Positions 45,453 to 54,485 of a DNA stretch of 64,000 nucleotides are shown here, piece after piece (positions within the stretch are counted from its first letter, which is position 1; every line of letters begins with the position of its first letter). Source of the DNA: Aeromonas dhakensis (GTDB lineage Bacteria; Pseudomonadota; Gammaproteobacteria; Enterobacterales; Aeromonadaceae). Made by a program: the position numbers and the translations under genes. The stretch covers positions 62,001 to 126,000 of the forward strand of contig NZ_CDBH01000015.1 in assembly GCF_000820305.1 (NCBI RefSeq). The letters run 5' to 3'. Under the pieces are notes generated by a model. The model did not search any database, was not told the DNA's origin, and saw only the letters and a program-made list of their open reading frames with translations.

Positions 45453-46574
45453 ATGAGCACTATCAGAGTTGCCCTGCGCCGCTTCGACGGTCAGCGCCGC
45501 TGCTGGACCGCCGGGCTGGAGCGGGCAGCCCTCGCCTGGCTCGCGCGTCAAGGCCGACTGCCGGCAGCCAGCCAGCCTCCCCAGCGGATCCTGGTCATTC
45601 GCAGCACCTGCCGCATCGGCAACAACCTGTTTCTGCTGCCCTTCCTGCAAAAGGTACGCAGTGCCCACCCCCATGCCGAGATAGAGCTGGTGTGCATCGG
45701 CGGCCAGCTGCTCCCCTTCCTGGCCGATCTGCAGCTGCAGCGCATTCACCCGGTCAGGTTGCAGGGCAAGCGTCTGCTGGCCTCCCTGTCGGTGCTATGG
45801 CAGCTGCGCCGTCAGCATTACGATCGGGTCTATGTGCCCTTTGCCTCCAGCACCGATCACCTCATCGCCGGCTGGGTAAAGGCCCGCGAGAAGCTGGGCT
45901 TTGACGATGCCAAGGGGGATGCCCTGTTCCCCCAGCCCCTCACTCCCAACGATCACTGCCACTACGCCCACCAGCCGCTGCAACTGCTCGGCATGCACGG
46001 TCATCTCGCCGATCAGATTGAGCTCGGCAGCTTGTTGCACAGCGCCAGCCCACGGCTGCTGGCGCTCAGGCAGGACTACCCGGAACGGCCGCTCATCGGC
46101 TTTTTCACCGGTGCCCGCAAGGGCAAGGGGCTCTCCCTGCCCCAGTGGCAGCGGCTGCTCGGGGATCTGCGCCGCCACTATCCCGCCGCCCTGCTGATCC
46201 AGCTCGAGGATCCCGCCGATCCCCAGCCCCAGCTCGGCGACGTGCAGGTCTCCCTCTCCAGCCTGAGCGAGCTGGCCCGCTTTGCCGGCGGCCTCTCCCT
46301 CTTCGTCAGCGGCGACACCGGGCCATTGCACCTGGCCGCCGCCAGCGGCGTGCCCTGCCTCGGTCTCTTTACCCAGACCGATCCCGCCCGCTACGGCTGC
46401 CTCGGTGCCCAGCACCTCAATCTGGTGATCGGCGATCGCAATGCCATCCCCCTCGATCACCACTGGCTGGCCGGGGTCATGGCACGCACCCCGCTCAATC
46501 AGGAGAGGTTACCTGCGCCAACCCCGGCCCCTTGCTTGTCAGGTGCGCCCTTGCCAATCCCTGCTGCGGGCTGA
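45453..46574 (+). CDS. Glycosyltransferase family 9 (heptosyltransferase-like) protein
   Basis: A 373-residue GT9-type enzyme. The N-terminal domain has ILVIRSTCRIGNNLFLLPFLQKV (the GxGD-like site of heptosyltransferases is changed to CRIGN), and the C-terminal nucleotide-sugar site is LFVSGDTGPLHLAAASGVPCLGLFTQTDP. GT9 enzymes add heptose or related sugars to lipopolysaccharide core. No other core genes flank it, so acceptor and sugar are unknown. ATG 45453 is preceded by GGAG about 9 nt away; a longer frame from 45420 adds a Cys-rich stretch and is not favoured. The C-terminal tail is Pro-rich. Confidence 0.85.
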   Translation: MSTIRVALRRFDGQRRCWTAGLERAALAWLARQGRLPAASQPPQRILVIRSTCRIGNNLFLLPFLQKVRSAHPHAEIELVCIGGQLLPFLADLQLQRIHPVRLQGKRLLASLSVLWQLRRQHYDRVYVPFASSTDHLIAGWVKAREKLGFDDAKGDALFPQPLTPNDHCHYAHQPLQLLGMHGHLADQIELGSLLHSASPRLLALRQDYPERPLIGFFTGARKGKGLSLPQWQRLLGDLRRHYPAALLIQLEDPADPQPQLGDVQVSLSSLSELARFAGGLSLFVSGDTGPLHLAAASGVPCLGLFTQTDPARYGCLGAQHLNLVIGDRNAIPLDHHWLAGVMARTPLNQERLPAPTPAPCLSGAPLPIPAAG

Positions 46575-46646
46575 TCCAGCCTGCGCCCACACCGGCAGGG
46601 CGATTCAGCTCGTCCTGCCGTTCCATTCCTCTTTTCATCATCAGCG

Positions 46647-47399
46647 TCAACGATAGTGAGCCTCCATCCTGGCCAGCTCGCCACTTTGCCGCAATCGCGC
46701 CAAGATGCGAGTCAACTCGTCCACCCTGGCGGCGAAGGGGGATGAGTTGGCAATACAGAGGTGAAGCGGTGTCAGCTCCAGTTGCAGGGGGACTTCCGTG
46801 ATCGTTCCCGCCAATCCCAGCTGAGCCAGCTTGAAGCGCGCCACCAGAGGATCCGTGATCATCAGATCCCCCCGACCAGCCGCCAGCAACTTGAAGACAT
46901 TGTCCACATTGCTGGTGAGATGGACCTTGAAACCGACCAGGTTCTCCTTGCCCCAGCCATTGCCGATGTAGTCGAGAATGGTGAACGCCTTGAGATCGCT
47001 CAAGGCGAGGGCCTGGTTGAGACGAGCCAGGGCCGGATGCCCGGTTTGCGTGAACAGGGTCAAGGGTGAGAAGGCCACCGGGGCTTCGACCACCCGGGTA
47101 TAGGCTCGCCGCTCCCGGGTCGGCACGGTGACGAAGCCGTCGGCTTGACCGGCACGGACCAGTTTCTGCGCCCGCAACCAGGGATATCCCTCATGATGCA
47201 CCTGAACCCCAAGCTCGAGCCCTACCCTGTCCATCACATCCACCATGAGGCCGCGCATCTTGCCCTCCTCGTCACGCCACGAGTAGGGGGCAAAATCATC
47301 GAAATAGACCATGTTGAGCGAAGAGACGGCAACCGCCTGGGAAGATGCCGCCAACAGCAGCCCCCATAAACACCAAAACCAGAGACCCGCTTTCATCAT
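46647..47399 (-). CDS. Periplasmic solute-binding protein, family 3-like
   Basis: A 250-residue exported protein with signal peptide (GLWFWCLWGLLLAASSQAVA) and a family 3 binding fold: FAPYSWRDEEGKMRGLMVDVMDRVG, then a C-terminal lobe with GRGDLMITDPLVARF and IANSSPFAARVDELTRIL. It looks like the amino acid-type binding proteins that are often found without a transporter in Aeromonas and Vibrio. No ABC permease or ATPase is adjacent, so function is open (sensing, or shared transporter). It converges on the glycosyltransferase with 72 bp between stops. Confidence 0.85.
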   Translation of the reverse strand: MMKAGLWFWCLWGLLLAASSQAVAVSSLNMVYFDDFAPYSWRDEEGKMRGLMVDVMDRVGLELGVQVHHEGYPWLRAQKLVRAGQADGFVTVPTRERRAYTRVVEAPVAFSPLTLFTQTGHPALARLNQALALSDLKAFTILDYIGNGWGKENLVGFKVHLTSNVDNVFKLLAAGRGDLMITDPLVARFKLAQLGLAGTITEVPLQLELTPLHLCIANSSPFAARVDELTRILARLRQSGELARMEAHYR

Positions 47400-47664
47400 G
47401 TCAGCCCCACCGTCATCACCCTGCCCTGAGCCTAGCGCAAGCGCATCGAATGAAAAAATGGGCGAGGCCTCGCCGGCGCAGGCGGGGTGATATCGTCAAG
47501 CGGCCACGCTTGCTGGTCGAGGAGCCAGCCTTGCAAAACAGAGTGGATATGGCGGGGGTTATGGGGGCTGCGTCCAGTATTCCGGGACCGACGTGCCACC
47601 CGGCCTGCCCGCGCCGTCATTGCTACAGATCTTCCCCCGGCCAACATCAACGGCTGATCCGGCA
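47400..47664. other. Gene-free stretch between the binding protein and metE
   Basis: About 265 bp of normal GC content with no supported gene; minus-strand frames run through it but show no domain. It should hold the promoter of the binding protein gene at 47399. It could be worn-out coding DNA, but no parent gene was recognised. Confidence 0.45.
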
Positions 47665-47696
47665 TAAAAAGAGAGAGGGAAGGCTTGCGCCTTCCC
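47665..47696 (-). terminator. Terminator after metE
   Basis: On the minus strand GAGGGAAGGC, loop GCAA and GCCTTCCCTC are followed by TCTTTTTATG. Confidence 0.9.
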
Positions 47697-47739
47697 TCGT
47701 TCGTTATGCCCGTACTCTCTTGTTGTTTGCAGATGTTCT

Positions 47740-50004
47740 TCAGGCCAGCTCGGCACGCAGCGCCTTGGTGGCATCGACCATCACCTTGAGGGCGGCCTCG
47801 GTCTCTTCCCAGCCGCGGGTCTTGAGGCCGCAGTCCGGGTTGACCCACAGCCGCTCTGCCGGGATCTGCTTGGCCGCTTTGCGGATCAGATCCTCAATCC
47901 AGCCCTGGCTCGGCACGTTTGGCGAGTGGATGTCATAGACGCCCGGGCCGATTTCGTTGGGGTAGTTGAAGCGCTCGAACGCCCCCAGCAGCTGCATCTG
48001 GCTACGGCTGGTCTCGATGGTGATCACGTCCGCATCGAGCGCCGCCACCGCCTCTATGATGAGGTTGAAGTCGCTGTAACACATGTGGGTGTGGATCTGG
48101 GTGCTGTCCACCACCGGGCTCGCGCTCAGACGGAAGGCGCGCACCGCCCAGTCGAGATAAGCCTGGTGATCCTGTTTGCGCAGGGGCAGACCTTCACGGA
48201 TCGCCGGTTCGTCGATCTGGATGATCTTGATGCCGGCGGCTTCCAGGTCTGCCACCTCGTCGCGAATGGCCAGGCCAATCTGCAGGGCGGACTGTTCGCG
48301 GCTCACGTCTTCGCGCGGGAAGGACCAGCAGAGGATGGTCACAGGGCCGGTCAGCATACCCTTGACCGGCTTGTCGGTCAGGCTCTGGGCAAACTGGGTC
48401 CACGCCAGGGTCATGGGGGTCGGCCGGTCGATGTCACGGGTGATCACCGGCGGCTTGACGCAGCGCGAGCCATAGCTCTGTACCCAGCCGAAGCGGGTGA
48501 TGGCAAAGCCATCCAGCAGCTCACCGAAGTACTCCACCATGTCGTTGCGCTCGGCTTCGCCGTGCACCAGCACGTCCAGCCCGATGGCCTCCTGGCGCAG
48601 GATGGCATCCTTGATCTGGGCCTGAATGCCCGCCTCGTAGGCACCATCGTCGATACGACCGGCTCGCCACTCCTGGCGCAGCACCCGAATTTCCGAGGTC
48701 TGCGGGAAGGAGCCGATGGTGGTGGTCGGCAAGAGCGGCAGCTTGAGATCCGCGCGCTGCGCCTCGGCCCGCACCGGGTAGGCGCTGTGGCGTTCGAAAT
48801 CGCTGTTGGTGAGGCTGGCGAGGCGTGACTGCACCGCCTTCTTGTGCACCCGGCTGTCAGATTCCCGATCCACGATGGGCTGGCTGTAGGCATTGATCTT
48901 GTCCAGCTCCCCGCCGTTTAGATGGTCAGCCAGCAGGCCCAGCTCGTAGCATTTTTGCAGGGCAAAGGCGAACCAGCTGCGGGTCTGGGGATCCAGCTCG
49001 TGCTCCAGGGTCAAATCCACCGGGCTGTGCAGCAAGGAGCAGGAGGAGCCGACCCAGAGCCGCTCGCCAAGCCTGGCTTTCAGTGCTTTCAGGGTCGGTA
49101 CCAGCTTGGCCAGATTGGCACGCCAGACGTTGCGACCGTTGATGACACCGGCCGAGATGACCCACTGGGCCGGCAGGTGCGGGACCAGGGTCTCCAGCTG
49201 CTCGGGGGCCGCCACCAGATCCAGGTGCAGGCCATCCACCTTCAGGCTGGTGATGATGTCGCGCTGATGGGCAACAGAGCCAAAATAGGTGGTGAGCAGC
49301 AGCTTGCAGGGACCAGCCAGACGCTCATAGGCATTGAGATAGGCGAGGCGCCACTCGTCCGGCAGGTCCAGCGCCAGCGCCGGCTCGTCGATCTGCACCC
49401 ACTCCACCCCCTGGGCGGCCAGTTTCGCCAGGATCTCCTGATAGACGATGAGCAGGCGGTCGAGCAGCTCGAGACGGGAGAAGCCGCTCTCTTTCTCCTT
49501 GCCAAGCCAGAGGTAAGAGACGGGCCCCAGCAGCACCGCCTTGACCGGCAGCCCCAGCGCCTTGGCCTCCTCCACTTCGTCAAACAGCTGGCTCCAGCCC
49601 AGTTTGAAACGCTGGTCGCGGCTGAACTCGGGCACCAGGTAGTGGTAGTTGGTGTTGAACCACTTGGTCATCTCGGCGGCGGCGGCGGCCGGACCGGTCG
49701 GCGCACGGCCACGGGCGACCCGGAACAGGGTATCGAGATCGGTGTCGCCATGGCGGTGACGGGCGGGGATGGCATCCACCAGCAGGCTGGTGCCGAGCAC
49801 CTGATCGTACCAGGCGAAGTCACCCACCGGCAGCAGGGTCACGCCGGCCTGTTGCTGGGCCTGCCAGTGACGCTCACGCAGGCTCTTGCCGGTGGCGATG
49901 AGTTCAGCCTGGCTGGTCTCGCCGCGCCAGTAGGATTCGAGGGCAAATTTCAGCTCGCGCTTGGCTCCGATACGGGGAAAGCCAAGGGTGTGTGCGCAGG
50001 TCAT
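47740..50004 (-). CDS. metE: Cobalamin-independent methionine synthase MetE
   Basis: Cytoplasmic zinc enzyme that methylates homocysteine using 5-methyltetrahydropteroyltri-glutamate. It has 754 residues in two barrels; N-terminus [25 protein letters not shown]. The zinc ligands are visible in [11 protein letters not shown] (His, Cys), a Glu in [10 protein letters not shown] and Cys in [16 protein letters not shown] 50004 is chosen because AAGGA is 8 nt upstream; ATG 50013 would directly abut that AAGGA. It is divergent from metR, with MetJ-like boxes and a MetR-like site between them, the classical arrangement. Confidence 0.96.
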   Translation of the reverse strand: MTCAHTLGFPRIGAKRELKFALESYWRGETSQAELIATGKSLRERHWQAQQQAGVTLLPVGDFAWYDQVLGTSLLVDAIPARHRHGDTDLDTLFRVARGRAPTGPAAAAAEMTKWFNTNYHYLVPEFSRDQRFKLGWSQLFDEVEEAKALGLPVKAVLLGPVSYLWLGKEKESGFSRLELLDRLLIVYQEILAKLAAQGVEWVQIDEPALALDLPDEWRLAYLNAYERLAGPCKLLLTTYFGSVAHQRDIITSLKVDGLHLDLVAAPEQLETLVPHLPAQWVISAGVINGRNVWRANLAKLVPTLKALKARLGERLWVGSSCSLLHSPVDLTLEHELDPQTRSWFAFALQKCYELGLLADHLNGGELDKINAYSQPIVDRESDSRVHKKAVQSRLASLTNSDFERHSAYPVRAEAQRADLKLPLLPTTTIGSFPQTSEIRVLRQEWRAGRIDDGAYEAGIQAQIKDAILRQEAIGLDVLVHGEAERNDMVEYFGELLDGFAITRFGWVQSYGSRCVKPPVITRDIDRPTPMTLAWTQFAQSLTDKPVKGMLTGPVTILCWSFPREDVSREQSALQIGLAIRDEVADLEAAGIKIIQIDEPAIREGLPLRKQDHQAYLDWAVRAFRLSASPVVDSTQIHTHMCYSDFNLIIEAVAALDADVITIETSRSQMQLLGAFERFNYPNEIGPGVYDIHSPNVPSQGWIEDLIRKAAKQIPAERLWVNPDCGLKTRGWEETEAALKVMVDATKALRAELA

Positions 50005-50052
50005 AGGTTCCATTCCTTATGCTCATTCATCTGATGGTGAACTGGATGATTT

Positions 50053-50076
50053 AGCCATCCAGATGTTTACACATCC
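50053..50076. promoter_or_regulatory. MetJ-like operator (three tandem met boxes)
   Basis: Three contiguous 8-mers, AGCCATCC, AGATGTTT and ACACATCC, each match the met box AGACGTCT at 5-6 of 8 positions. MetJ binds such arrays cooperatively with S-adenosylmethionine. Confidence 0.5.
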
Positions 50077-50106
50077 AAAATGACAAGATAAGGTGGCGTT
50101 GGCTAT

Positions 50107-50119
50107 TGAATCCTTTTCA
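50107..50119. promoter_or_regulatory. MetR-binding site
   Basis: TGAA-TCCTT-TTCA is an exact match to the TGAA-N5-TTCA MetR consensus, in the metE-metR divergent region. MetR with homocysteine activates metE and represses itself in E. coli. Confidence 0.75.
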
Positions 50120-50174
50120 ACTGGCTCTCAAGAAATTCTCAAGGCGCCACTCAGGCACAACAAGGAGGGATACC

Positions 50175-51095
50175 ATGGCGGTGTCAAGCAACCCGGGGAT
50201 CGACATCAAGCACCTGAAAACGGTGAGCGCGCTGGCCGAGCAGGGCTCGCTGGCCGGGGCGGCACTGACCCTCAACCTCACCCAGTCCGCCCTCTCCCAC
50301 CAGCTCAAGGAGCTGGAGACCCGCCTCAACCTGGAGCTCTATCTGCGCAAGAGCCGCCCGCTGGTGCTGACCGCGGCCGGCAACCAGCTGCTGGGGCTGG
50401 CCCGCCAGGTGCTGCCGGCGCTCGCGCAGACCGAGAAACAGCTGCAGGCCCTGCACAGCGGCGAGGCCGGTCGCCTTCACCTGGCGCTCGATTGCCACAG
50501 CTGCATCCAGTGGCTGCTGCCGCTGTTGCCCGATTTTCGCCGCCAGTGGCCGGGAGTGGATCTGGAGGTGGAATCGGTACCGGGCTTTGATGCCATCAGC
50601 GCCCTGCTCGGCGGCCAGCTCGACCTGCTGCTCACCTCGGACGTGCAGGCGCGCGGCGATCTTCACTTCGAGCCGCTGTTCGCCTTCGAGCTGGTGCTGG
50701 TGATGGCGCCGGATCACCCCCTCTGTGGACAGCAGACCATCAAGCCTGAGGATCTGCGCCCCGAGGTGCTGCTGGTCTACCCGGTGGAGCGGGCCCGGAT
50801 GGACGTGTTCAGCCGCTTCCTGCAGCCGGCCGGCATCGAACCCGCCCGCTGCAAGCCGGTGGACAACACCTCCGTGATGCTGCAGATGGCCGCCGCCGGC
50901 CTGGGCGTCGCTGCCCTGCCGCGCTGGGCCTGCGAGGAGTTTGTCCGCCAAGGGCTGCTCGAGGCGCGCCCGCTCGCCGAGGGAGTACGCCGTCATATGT
51001 ATGGCGCCGTGCGCGCCGCCGACCGGGATCAAGCCTGTCTGCAGAGCCTGTTTGAACGAATTCGCAGCAAGATGGGCGACACAAAGGCGCAGTAA
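50175..51095 (+). CDS. metR: LysR-type regulator MetR
   Basis: Homocysteine-responsive activator of methionine genes, 306 residues. The N-terminal winged helix reads IDIKHLKTVSALAEQGSLAGAALTLNLTQSALSHQLKELETRLNLELYLRKS, close to E. coli MetR; further shared blocks are LALDCHSCIQWLLPLLPDF, LLLTSDVQARGDLHFEPLF and LLVYPVERARMDVFSRFLQPAGIEP. ATG 50175 has AAGGAGG about 6 nt upstream; the longer frame from 50106 would start inside the MetR operator. Divergent from metE. Its last codons are repeated in the downstream DNA. Confidence 0.95.
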   Translation: MAVSSNPGIDIKHLKTVSALAEQGSLAGAALTLNLTQSALSHQLKELETRLNLELYLRKSRPLVLTAAGNQLLGLARQVLPALAQTEKQLQALHSGEAGRLHLALDCHSCIQWLLPLLPDFRRQWPGVDLEVESVPGFDAISALLGGQLDLLLTSDVQARGDLHFEPLFAFELVLVMAPDHPLCGQQTIKPEDLRPEVLLVYPVERARMDVFSRFLQPAGIEPARCKPVDNTSVMLQMAAAGLGVAALPRWACEEFVRQGLLEARPLAEGVRRHMYGAVRAADRDQACLQSLFERIRSKMGDTKAQ

Positions 51096-51200
51096 TGTGC
51101 AGAAGAAGGGACACTGCGCCGGCTTACCTGCAGACGGCAGATTCGTATCAAGCATGGGCGATGTAAAAGCGCAGTCATCCATATGGCAAGGCGCAGTAAA
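51072..51200 (+). repeat. Degenerate short repeats from the metR 3' end
   Basis: The end of metR (ATGGGCGACACAAAGGCGCA then GTAA) recurs imperfectly at 51154-51178 (ATGGGCGATGTAAAAGCGCA) and shortened at 51183-51200 (ATGGCAAGGCGCAGTAAA). GGCGCAGT also occurs inverted at 51113-51120. Slippage or a small duplication of the gene end is a likely origin. Confidence 0.6.
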
Positions 51201-51220
51201 AAGCCGCCTGAGGGCGGCTT
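51201..51220. terminator. Terminator between metR and the FhuF-like gene
   Basis: AAGCCGCC, loop TGAG and GGCGGCTT. The minus-strand reading has TTTTTACT after the stem, so it serves mainly the FhuF-like operon; on the plus strand the tail is poor. Confidence 0.75.
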
Positions 51221-51242
51221 GTCATCACGCAGGGCTTCTTAT

Positions 51243-52049
51243 TCAAGCCCCCTCTTCACAGCTCGCCGCCCCCTGCCGCCGCGGGCAGTTGGCGCACAGC
51301 TCACCATCGCGGCGCTTGTAGTGCAGGCAGCAGCGCTGGCGCACGTAACCGACCAAGCCGGCCGCTGGCGGCCAGGGCGCCGGCTGCCAGCCCGCCAGAT
51401 GTTCGGTCGGCAGACCGCAGGCGGCAAGCCAGTGCGGCGCATGGGCCGCCACCTCGGCGGGGCTTATCTCGTCAAAGAACGCGGGCACCCGCACCAGCGC
51501 CGCCAGCAGATCGTCCGCCAAGAGCGGCCGCACGAAACCGGGTCGCAGCCGCTGCACCTGCCCGAGCGCTGCGAACAGTGCCTGCCAATGGGTCTGCAGC
51601 CGCTCACCCGCCGTCTTGATCAAGAGCTCCAGCTCCCCCTTGATCATGGGTTCGGCCGGCAGGGTAAAGCCCGATACCAGCCCATCCTGATAGCCCTGGC
51701 CCAACCTATCCAGCACCGGCACGGCCCGCAGCCGATAGACGGCCACCATGGCCAGATAGATGGATTGCCAGCAGAGCATGCCCCAGCTGCGGGTGAGCCA
51801 GTAGGCGGGACCTGCCTCCGGATGGGCCAGTCGCCAATACTCGTGCAGTGCGGCCGCCACCTCGGCCGGCGTGGCCTGCTTGGTCGTCGTCAACAGTGCC
51901 GCAGCTTCGCCGGCGGCCACCAGCCGCCCCTTGAGGGATGGGATAAGCCCGGCGGCGGCCGCGAACAGGGCGCCGTGATCCGCCAGTGACTGCAGATCCG
52001 GCTCGCGCCGCGCATCCCGGCTGCGGATACGGTGGCCGGCGCCGGTCAT
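51243..52049 (-). CDS. FhuF-like siderophore ferric iron reductase
   Basis: Predicted cytoplasmic 2Fe-2S protein, 268 residues, that reduces iron from imported ferric siderophores. The diagnostic C-terminal motif is QRCCLHYKRRDGELCANCPR: Cys-Cys, ten residues, Cys-x-x-Cys, as in FhuF. The remainder is helical with Trp-rich blocks (YWLTRSWGMLCWQSIYLAM) typical of the family. It begins 38 bp after the receptor stop and is thus second in a receptor-reductase operon. The start codon lacks a good Shine-Dalgarno; translation may depend on the upstream gene. Confidence 0.85.
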   Translation of the reverse strand: MTGAGHRIRSRDARREPDLQSLADHGALFAAAAGLIPSLKGRLVAAGEAAALLTTTKQATPAEVAAALHEYWRLAHPEAGPAYWLTRSWGMLCWQSIYLAMVAVYRLRAVPVLDRLGQGYQDGLVSGFTLPAEPMIKGELELLIKTAGERLQTHWQALFAALGQVQRLRPGFVRPLLADDLLAALVRVPAFFDEISPAEVAAHAPHWLAACGLPTEHLAGWQPAPWPPAAGLVGYVRQRCCLHYKRRDGELCANCPRRQGAASCEEGA

Positions 52050-52087
52050 GGGGTGAGAGAGTCCCGGGCGCGGCCCGGGACGCAGGG

Positions 52088-54232
52088 TCAGAATACGTAT
52101 TTGAGTCGCGCCTCCACGCTGCGCTCTGCGCCGAACCAGCAGTTGTTCTGGTCGTAGCAGGAGTAGTAGGTCTTGTTGAACAGGTTGCTGGCGCTGAGTG
52201 ACACCTCCACCCCTTGCAGGCGCTGGCTGAGTTGGGCCAGATCGTAGGAGGCGGCCATGTCCATCAGCAGGTAATCCGGCACTGTCTCGGTGTTGGCGGC
52301 ATCAAGCTGGGCCTCCCCCACGTAGCGCAGGCCAGCCCCCAGGCGCGCTCCTTCCAGCGGGCCGGCCGGCAGGTAGTTGCTCCACAGCGAAGCCATTTGC
52401 TTGGGTACCCAGACCGGCGTCTTGCCCTGCAGGCTGGTGGTGTCGCGGGTGATTTCCATATCCTGACGGGTATAGCTCAGCGCCAGATCCCAGCGGCTGG
52501 TGAGATCGAGTCTCCCCTCCAGCTCGACCCCCTTGGAGACCATCTCGCCGGTCTGCAGCTTGGGTCCGTAAACGTTGTCCGGATCCGTCACCAGGGCATT
52601 TTGCTTGGTGATGTGGAACGCCGAGAGAGTGGCGGTCTTGCTCATGTCCTCGGAGAGGAACTTGAGCCCCCCTTCCCACTGCCGGCCGGTGGCCGGTTTG
52701 AACGCCTGGCCCTGCTTGTCTGCCCCCGCCACCGGTTCGAAACTCTCGGCATAGCTCACATAGGGCGAGAGGCCGTGATCCAGCTCGTAGAGGGCACCGA
52801 GGCGCAGCGAGAGGTTGTCCTGATCAATCTGGGCCAGGCTGTTGCTCGCCGCCCCCTGATAGAGGGTCCGGCTGTCGGTGTCCATCCGGTAGCGGTCGTA
52901 GCGGGCGCCGCCGATGACCACCAGCCGATCGAGGCGCACCTGATCCTGCAGGTAGAGGCCGCTCTGATACTGGCGGATGGTTCGGTTGTCCTGATAGTTG
53001 AAGGCCAGGTCTGCCGGCACTATCTGCTGGTGGTTCGGGTTGAAGATGTCGATGGCGGGAGCGGAATAGTCGAGGGTATCCCGGTAGAGAATGCGCGCAT
53101 CCAGATACTGGTAATCGACCCCCAGCAGCAGGTTGTGCTGGGCCTTGCCGGTCTGCACCTTGCCCGCCAGCTGGTTGTCGATGACAAAACCGCGGGACTC
53201 TTCATCGGTCAGGTAGGCGTTGCGGGCCAGGGTGCGGTGGTCGGCCGCCAATGCCGCGTTGTAGGTGTTCTGCTGGTTGGCCGAGGCATCCATGTAGCGG
53301 GCGTTTTGCAGCAGCTGCCAGTTGGCGTTGAAGTCGTGGCTCAGCTTGTAGCCAAGCAGGGTCACCTCCCGGCTGTAGTGGTTCCAGTTTTCATCGCCAA
53401 GGAAGGTATCGCTACCCAACTGGCCAATCGGGTTGGATTTGACCGAGCCGCTGGCCGGCACAGTGGTGTAGATGCCAGCGGCGGGGTCTTTCTGGTAATA
53501 GAGGTTGAGGTTTAGCAGGGTGCGATCACTCAACTGCCAGTCGAGAGAGGGCGCCAGCACGAAGCGCTCCTCCTCTGAAGTCACCGCCTGGCCGTCTTTC
53601 TGGCGGGCCAGCCCCACCAGCCGATAGGCAAACTGATCGTTGAGGGCGCCGGTGCTGTCGAGGGTCAGCTCCTTGAGGGTGCCCGTCCCGCTCGCCACGC
53701 TGACACTGTGCCTGCTCTCCCGCTGGGGGCGCTTGGCGATGAGGTTGACCATGCCGCCGGGGGGCATGCTGCCGTAGAGCACGGAGGTGGGTCCCTTGAA
53801 CACTTCCAGCTGCTCGATGGCCACCGGATCGATCTGGGGCTGCAGGTTCCAGTCGTTGTACTGCAGCAGCAGACCGTCGTAGAAGTTCTGGTAGTTGTCA
53901 AAGCCGCGAATGTTGAACAGATCCAGCCGGTTGACCGCCCCGCCCCGCAGCTCGGTATTGACGCCAGGCACGTAGCGCAGCGCCTCGCTCACCGAGCTGA
54001 CGCCGCGCTGCTCCAGGGTGTCACCCTCAACCACTGAAATGGCCTGGGGCGTCTCCAGGGGGTCGAGCCGGGTCTTGGTCGCGGTGTTGCGATAGGTCTC
54101 GCCGAGCACGGTCAGGGTCTCGTCGGCCCGGGTCTGTGTCAGGCGCTCGGCAGCGGCTGCCTGCACAGGGCCAGCCAACAGGGCGGAGAGGGTCGCGGCG
54201 ACCAGGGTCAAAGGGGGGTGAGTGGCGTACAT
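52088..54232 (-). CDS. TonB-dependent siderophore receptor (FhuA-like)
   Basis: Outer-membrane receptor, 714 residues. The signal peptide is LVAATLSALLAGPVQA; a TonB-box-like segment ETLTVLG follows. The plug domain (about 55-165) carries RLDPLETPQAISVV, ALRYVPGVNTE, NIRGFDNYQNFYDGLLL and VEVFKGPTSVLYG-like motifs; the rest is the 22-strand barrel ending in Phe. The Cys pair near the end (YYSCYDQNNCWFGAERSVEARLKYVF) resembles the FhuA/hydroxamate group. The siderophore cannot be stated. GAGGATC lies 5 nt upstream of the start. An inverted repeat immediately before that could be an operator or an mRNA hairpin. Confidence 0.92.
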   Translation of the reverse strand: MYATHPPLTLVAATLSALLAGPVQAAAAERLTQTRADETLTVLGETYRNTATKTRLDPLETPQAISVVEGDTLEQRGVSSVSEALRYVPGVNTELRGGAVNRLDLFNIRGFDNYQNFYDGLLLQYNDWNLQPQIDPVAIEQLEVFKGPTSVLYGSMPPGGMVNLIAKRPQRESRHSVSVASGTGTLKELTLDSTGALNDQFAYRLVGLARQKDGQAVTSEEERFVLAPSLDWQLSDRTLLNLNLYYQKDPAAGIYTTVPASGSVKSNPIGQLGSDTFLGDENWNHYSREVTLLGYKLSHDFNANWQLLQNARYMDASANQQNTYNAALAADHRTLARNAYLTDEESRGFVIDNQLAGKVQTGKAQHNLLLGVDYQYLDARILYRDTLDYSAPAIDIFNPNHQQIVPADLAFNYQDNRTIRQYQSGLYLQDQVRLDRLVVIGGARYDRYRMDTDSRTLYQGAASNSLAQIDQDNLSLRLGALYELDHGLSPYVSYAESFEPVAGADKQGQAFKPATGRQWEGGLKFLSEDMSKTATLSAFHITKQNALVTDPDNVYGPKLQTGEMVSKGVELEGRLDLTSRWDLALSYTRQDMEITRDTTSLQGKTPVWVPKQMASLWSNYLPAGPLEGARLGAGLRYVGEAQLDAANTETVPDYLLMDMAASYDLAQLSQRLQGVEVSLSASNLFNKTYYSCYDQNNCWFGAERSVEARLKYVF

Positions 54233-54242
54233 CTGATCCTCG

Positions 54243-54280
54243 AATGCAATGAGTGAATAGTAACAAATCTCATTTGCATT
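54243..54280. promoter_or_regulatory. Inverted repeat just upstream of the receptor gene
   Basis: AATGCAATGAG (54243-54253) and CTCATTTGCATT (54269-54280) pair with one bulged base across 15 nt. In mRNA the stem would end next to the Shine-Dalgarno. It could be a Fur-type or AraC-regulator operator, or a translation-control hairpin; the Fur consensus match is poor. Confidence 0.4.
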
Positions 54281-54485
54281 TTATTGGGTCATTTTGCCCT
54301 TGAATTAACAATTTGGGGCATGTTGGCACTGAAAAGGGAGAAAATGCGGCCAGCTTGGCCCCATCCGGCAACCTGATATGACGACAGCAACGCAGGCGAT
54401 GTCGAATGGATAACAAAGCCTGGCGCAGTCAAAAGGGAAAGAGGGATAGCAGCGCCCGGCATCCGCCGGGCAAGAGGTGGCCAGC

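Noticed and set aside
47432..47739. Possible pseudogene between the binding protein gene and metE
   Set aside because: Open minus-strand frames cross it, but no parent family could be recognised; left as gene-free.
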